DNA from: Streptococcus suis
GTDB lineage: Bacteria; Bacillota; Bacilli; Lactobacillales; Streptococcaceae
Direction: 5' to 3'
NCBI RefSeq assembly: GCF_019856455.1
Contig: NZ_CP082205.1
Coordinates: forward strand, 558,001-622,000
Length of the DNA stretch: 64,000 nt
This document shows, one piece after another, positions 63,894 through 64,000 of this stretch. The position numbers and the translations under genes are program-made. The number at the start of each line of letters is the position of its first letter. Positions within the stretch are counted from its first letter, which is position 1. The notes below the pieces were generated by a model, which saw only the letters and a list, made by a program, of their open reading frames with translations, had not been told where the DNA came from and made no database searches.

Positions 63894-64000
63894 TTATTCA
63901 GGTGTTGTAAATAGTTTCTGATAAACTTCATTAGGATCCTTCAGGGTAGTAATAATGTTGAGGTCTAGGTGGTGCTCAAAGCCGTTTACATAACCACGTG
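63894..64000 (-). CDS. C-terminal end of an unrecognised gene (continues past the window)
   Basis: About 35 codons open from the right edge (RGYVNGFEHHLDLNIITT, LKDPNEVYQKLFTTPE) to a TAA at 63894-63896. The reading frame is uninterrupted and codon use looks normal. Too short to assign; product unknown. Confidence 0.55.
   Translation of the reverse strand, partial: RGYVNGFEHHLDLNIITTLKDPNEVYQKLFTTPE

Overview
The window looks like a chromosomal segment of a low-GC streptococcus, most likely Streptococcus suis. The reasons are gene content and order (racE-rdgB-yfcE-cbpB-xerD-like-scpA-scpB-rluB-yidD, dpr, standalone trpB, pncB-nadE, macAB-like exporter, lysS), a Dpr protein close to what I recall of S. 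suis Dpr, streptococcal RUP-like small repeats, and FMN, T-box and TPP leader RNAs. This is recognition by eye; no search was run. No tRNA, rRNA, CRISPR array or prophage was seen.

Layout. 1-3.96 kb: the end of a defence locus. It holds the adenosine-deaminase-like RdrB subunit of a RADAR anti-phage system (its rdrA partner would lie left of the window), then a C-terminal gene remnant split in its last codons by an ISAs1-family insertion sequence with a clean 9-bp target duplication. 4-10.1 kb: a compact, overlapping housekeeping cluster covering cell-wall glutamate racemase, nucleotide sanitation, a c-di-AMP-binding CBS protein, ScpAB condensin, rRNA pseudouridylation and YidD. 10.1-16.3 kb: a repeat-rich stretch with a second ISAs1 copy, a RUP-like element, trmL, an FMN riboswitch carrying a large insertion before ribU, a PAP2 phosphatase and an IS110/IS1111-type element with a long structured 3' end. 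16.3-24.5 kb: MORN protein plus OatA-like acetyltransferase, LMW phosphatase, CsbD, PerR-controlled dpr, and an ABC exporter with its two-component system. 24.5-30.1 kb: surface protein, rsmD-coaD-sepM, YutD, rlmN, VanZ.

30.1-36.9 kb: a Trp-type T-box leader before an orphan trpB, NAD salvage (pncB, nadE), prepilin peptidase, mnmM, and an IS630 element that has rewritten the end of a neighbouring ABC ATPase gene. 37-48.4 kb: CorC-type transporter, pflA, an apparent electrophile/quinone-stress cluster with its HxlR regulator, pepF, ppaC, MerR. 48.4-64 kb: two U32 (TrhP-type) genes separated by a 120-bp tandem duplication that looks like structured RNA, bioY with a BirA-like operator, gor, a MacA/MacB-type exporter, an LLM oxidoreductase, lysS, a polyprenyl-phosphate translocase (DUF368) and thiT under a TPP riboswitch.

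Three genes (a cyclase, a histidine phosphatase and ybaK/ebsC) each carry a single-base indel in or next to a short homopolymer; these may be real pseudogenes or sequencing errors. The observations I find most worth following are the tandem RNA-like repeats before the second U32 gene, the small repeats embedded in two regulatory leader RNAs, the candidate guide RNA of the IS110-type element, and the RADAR remnant at the left edge.
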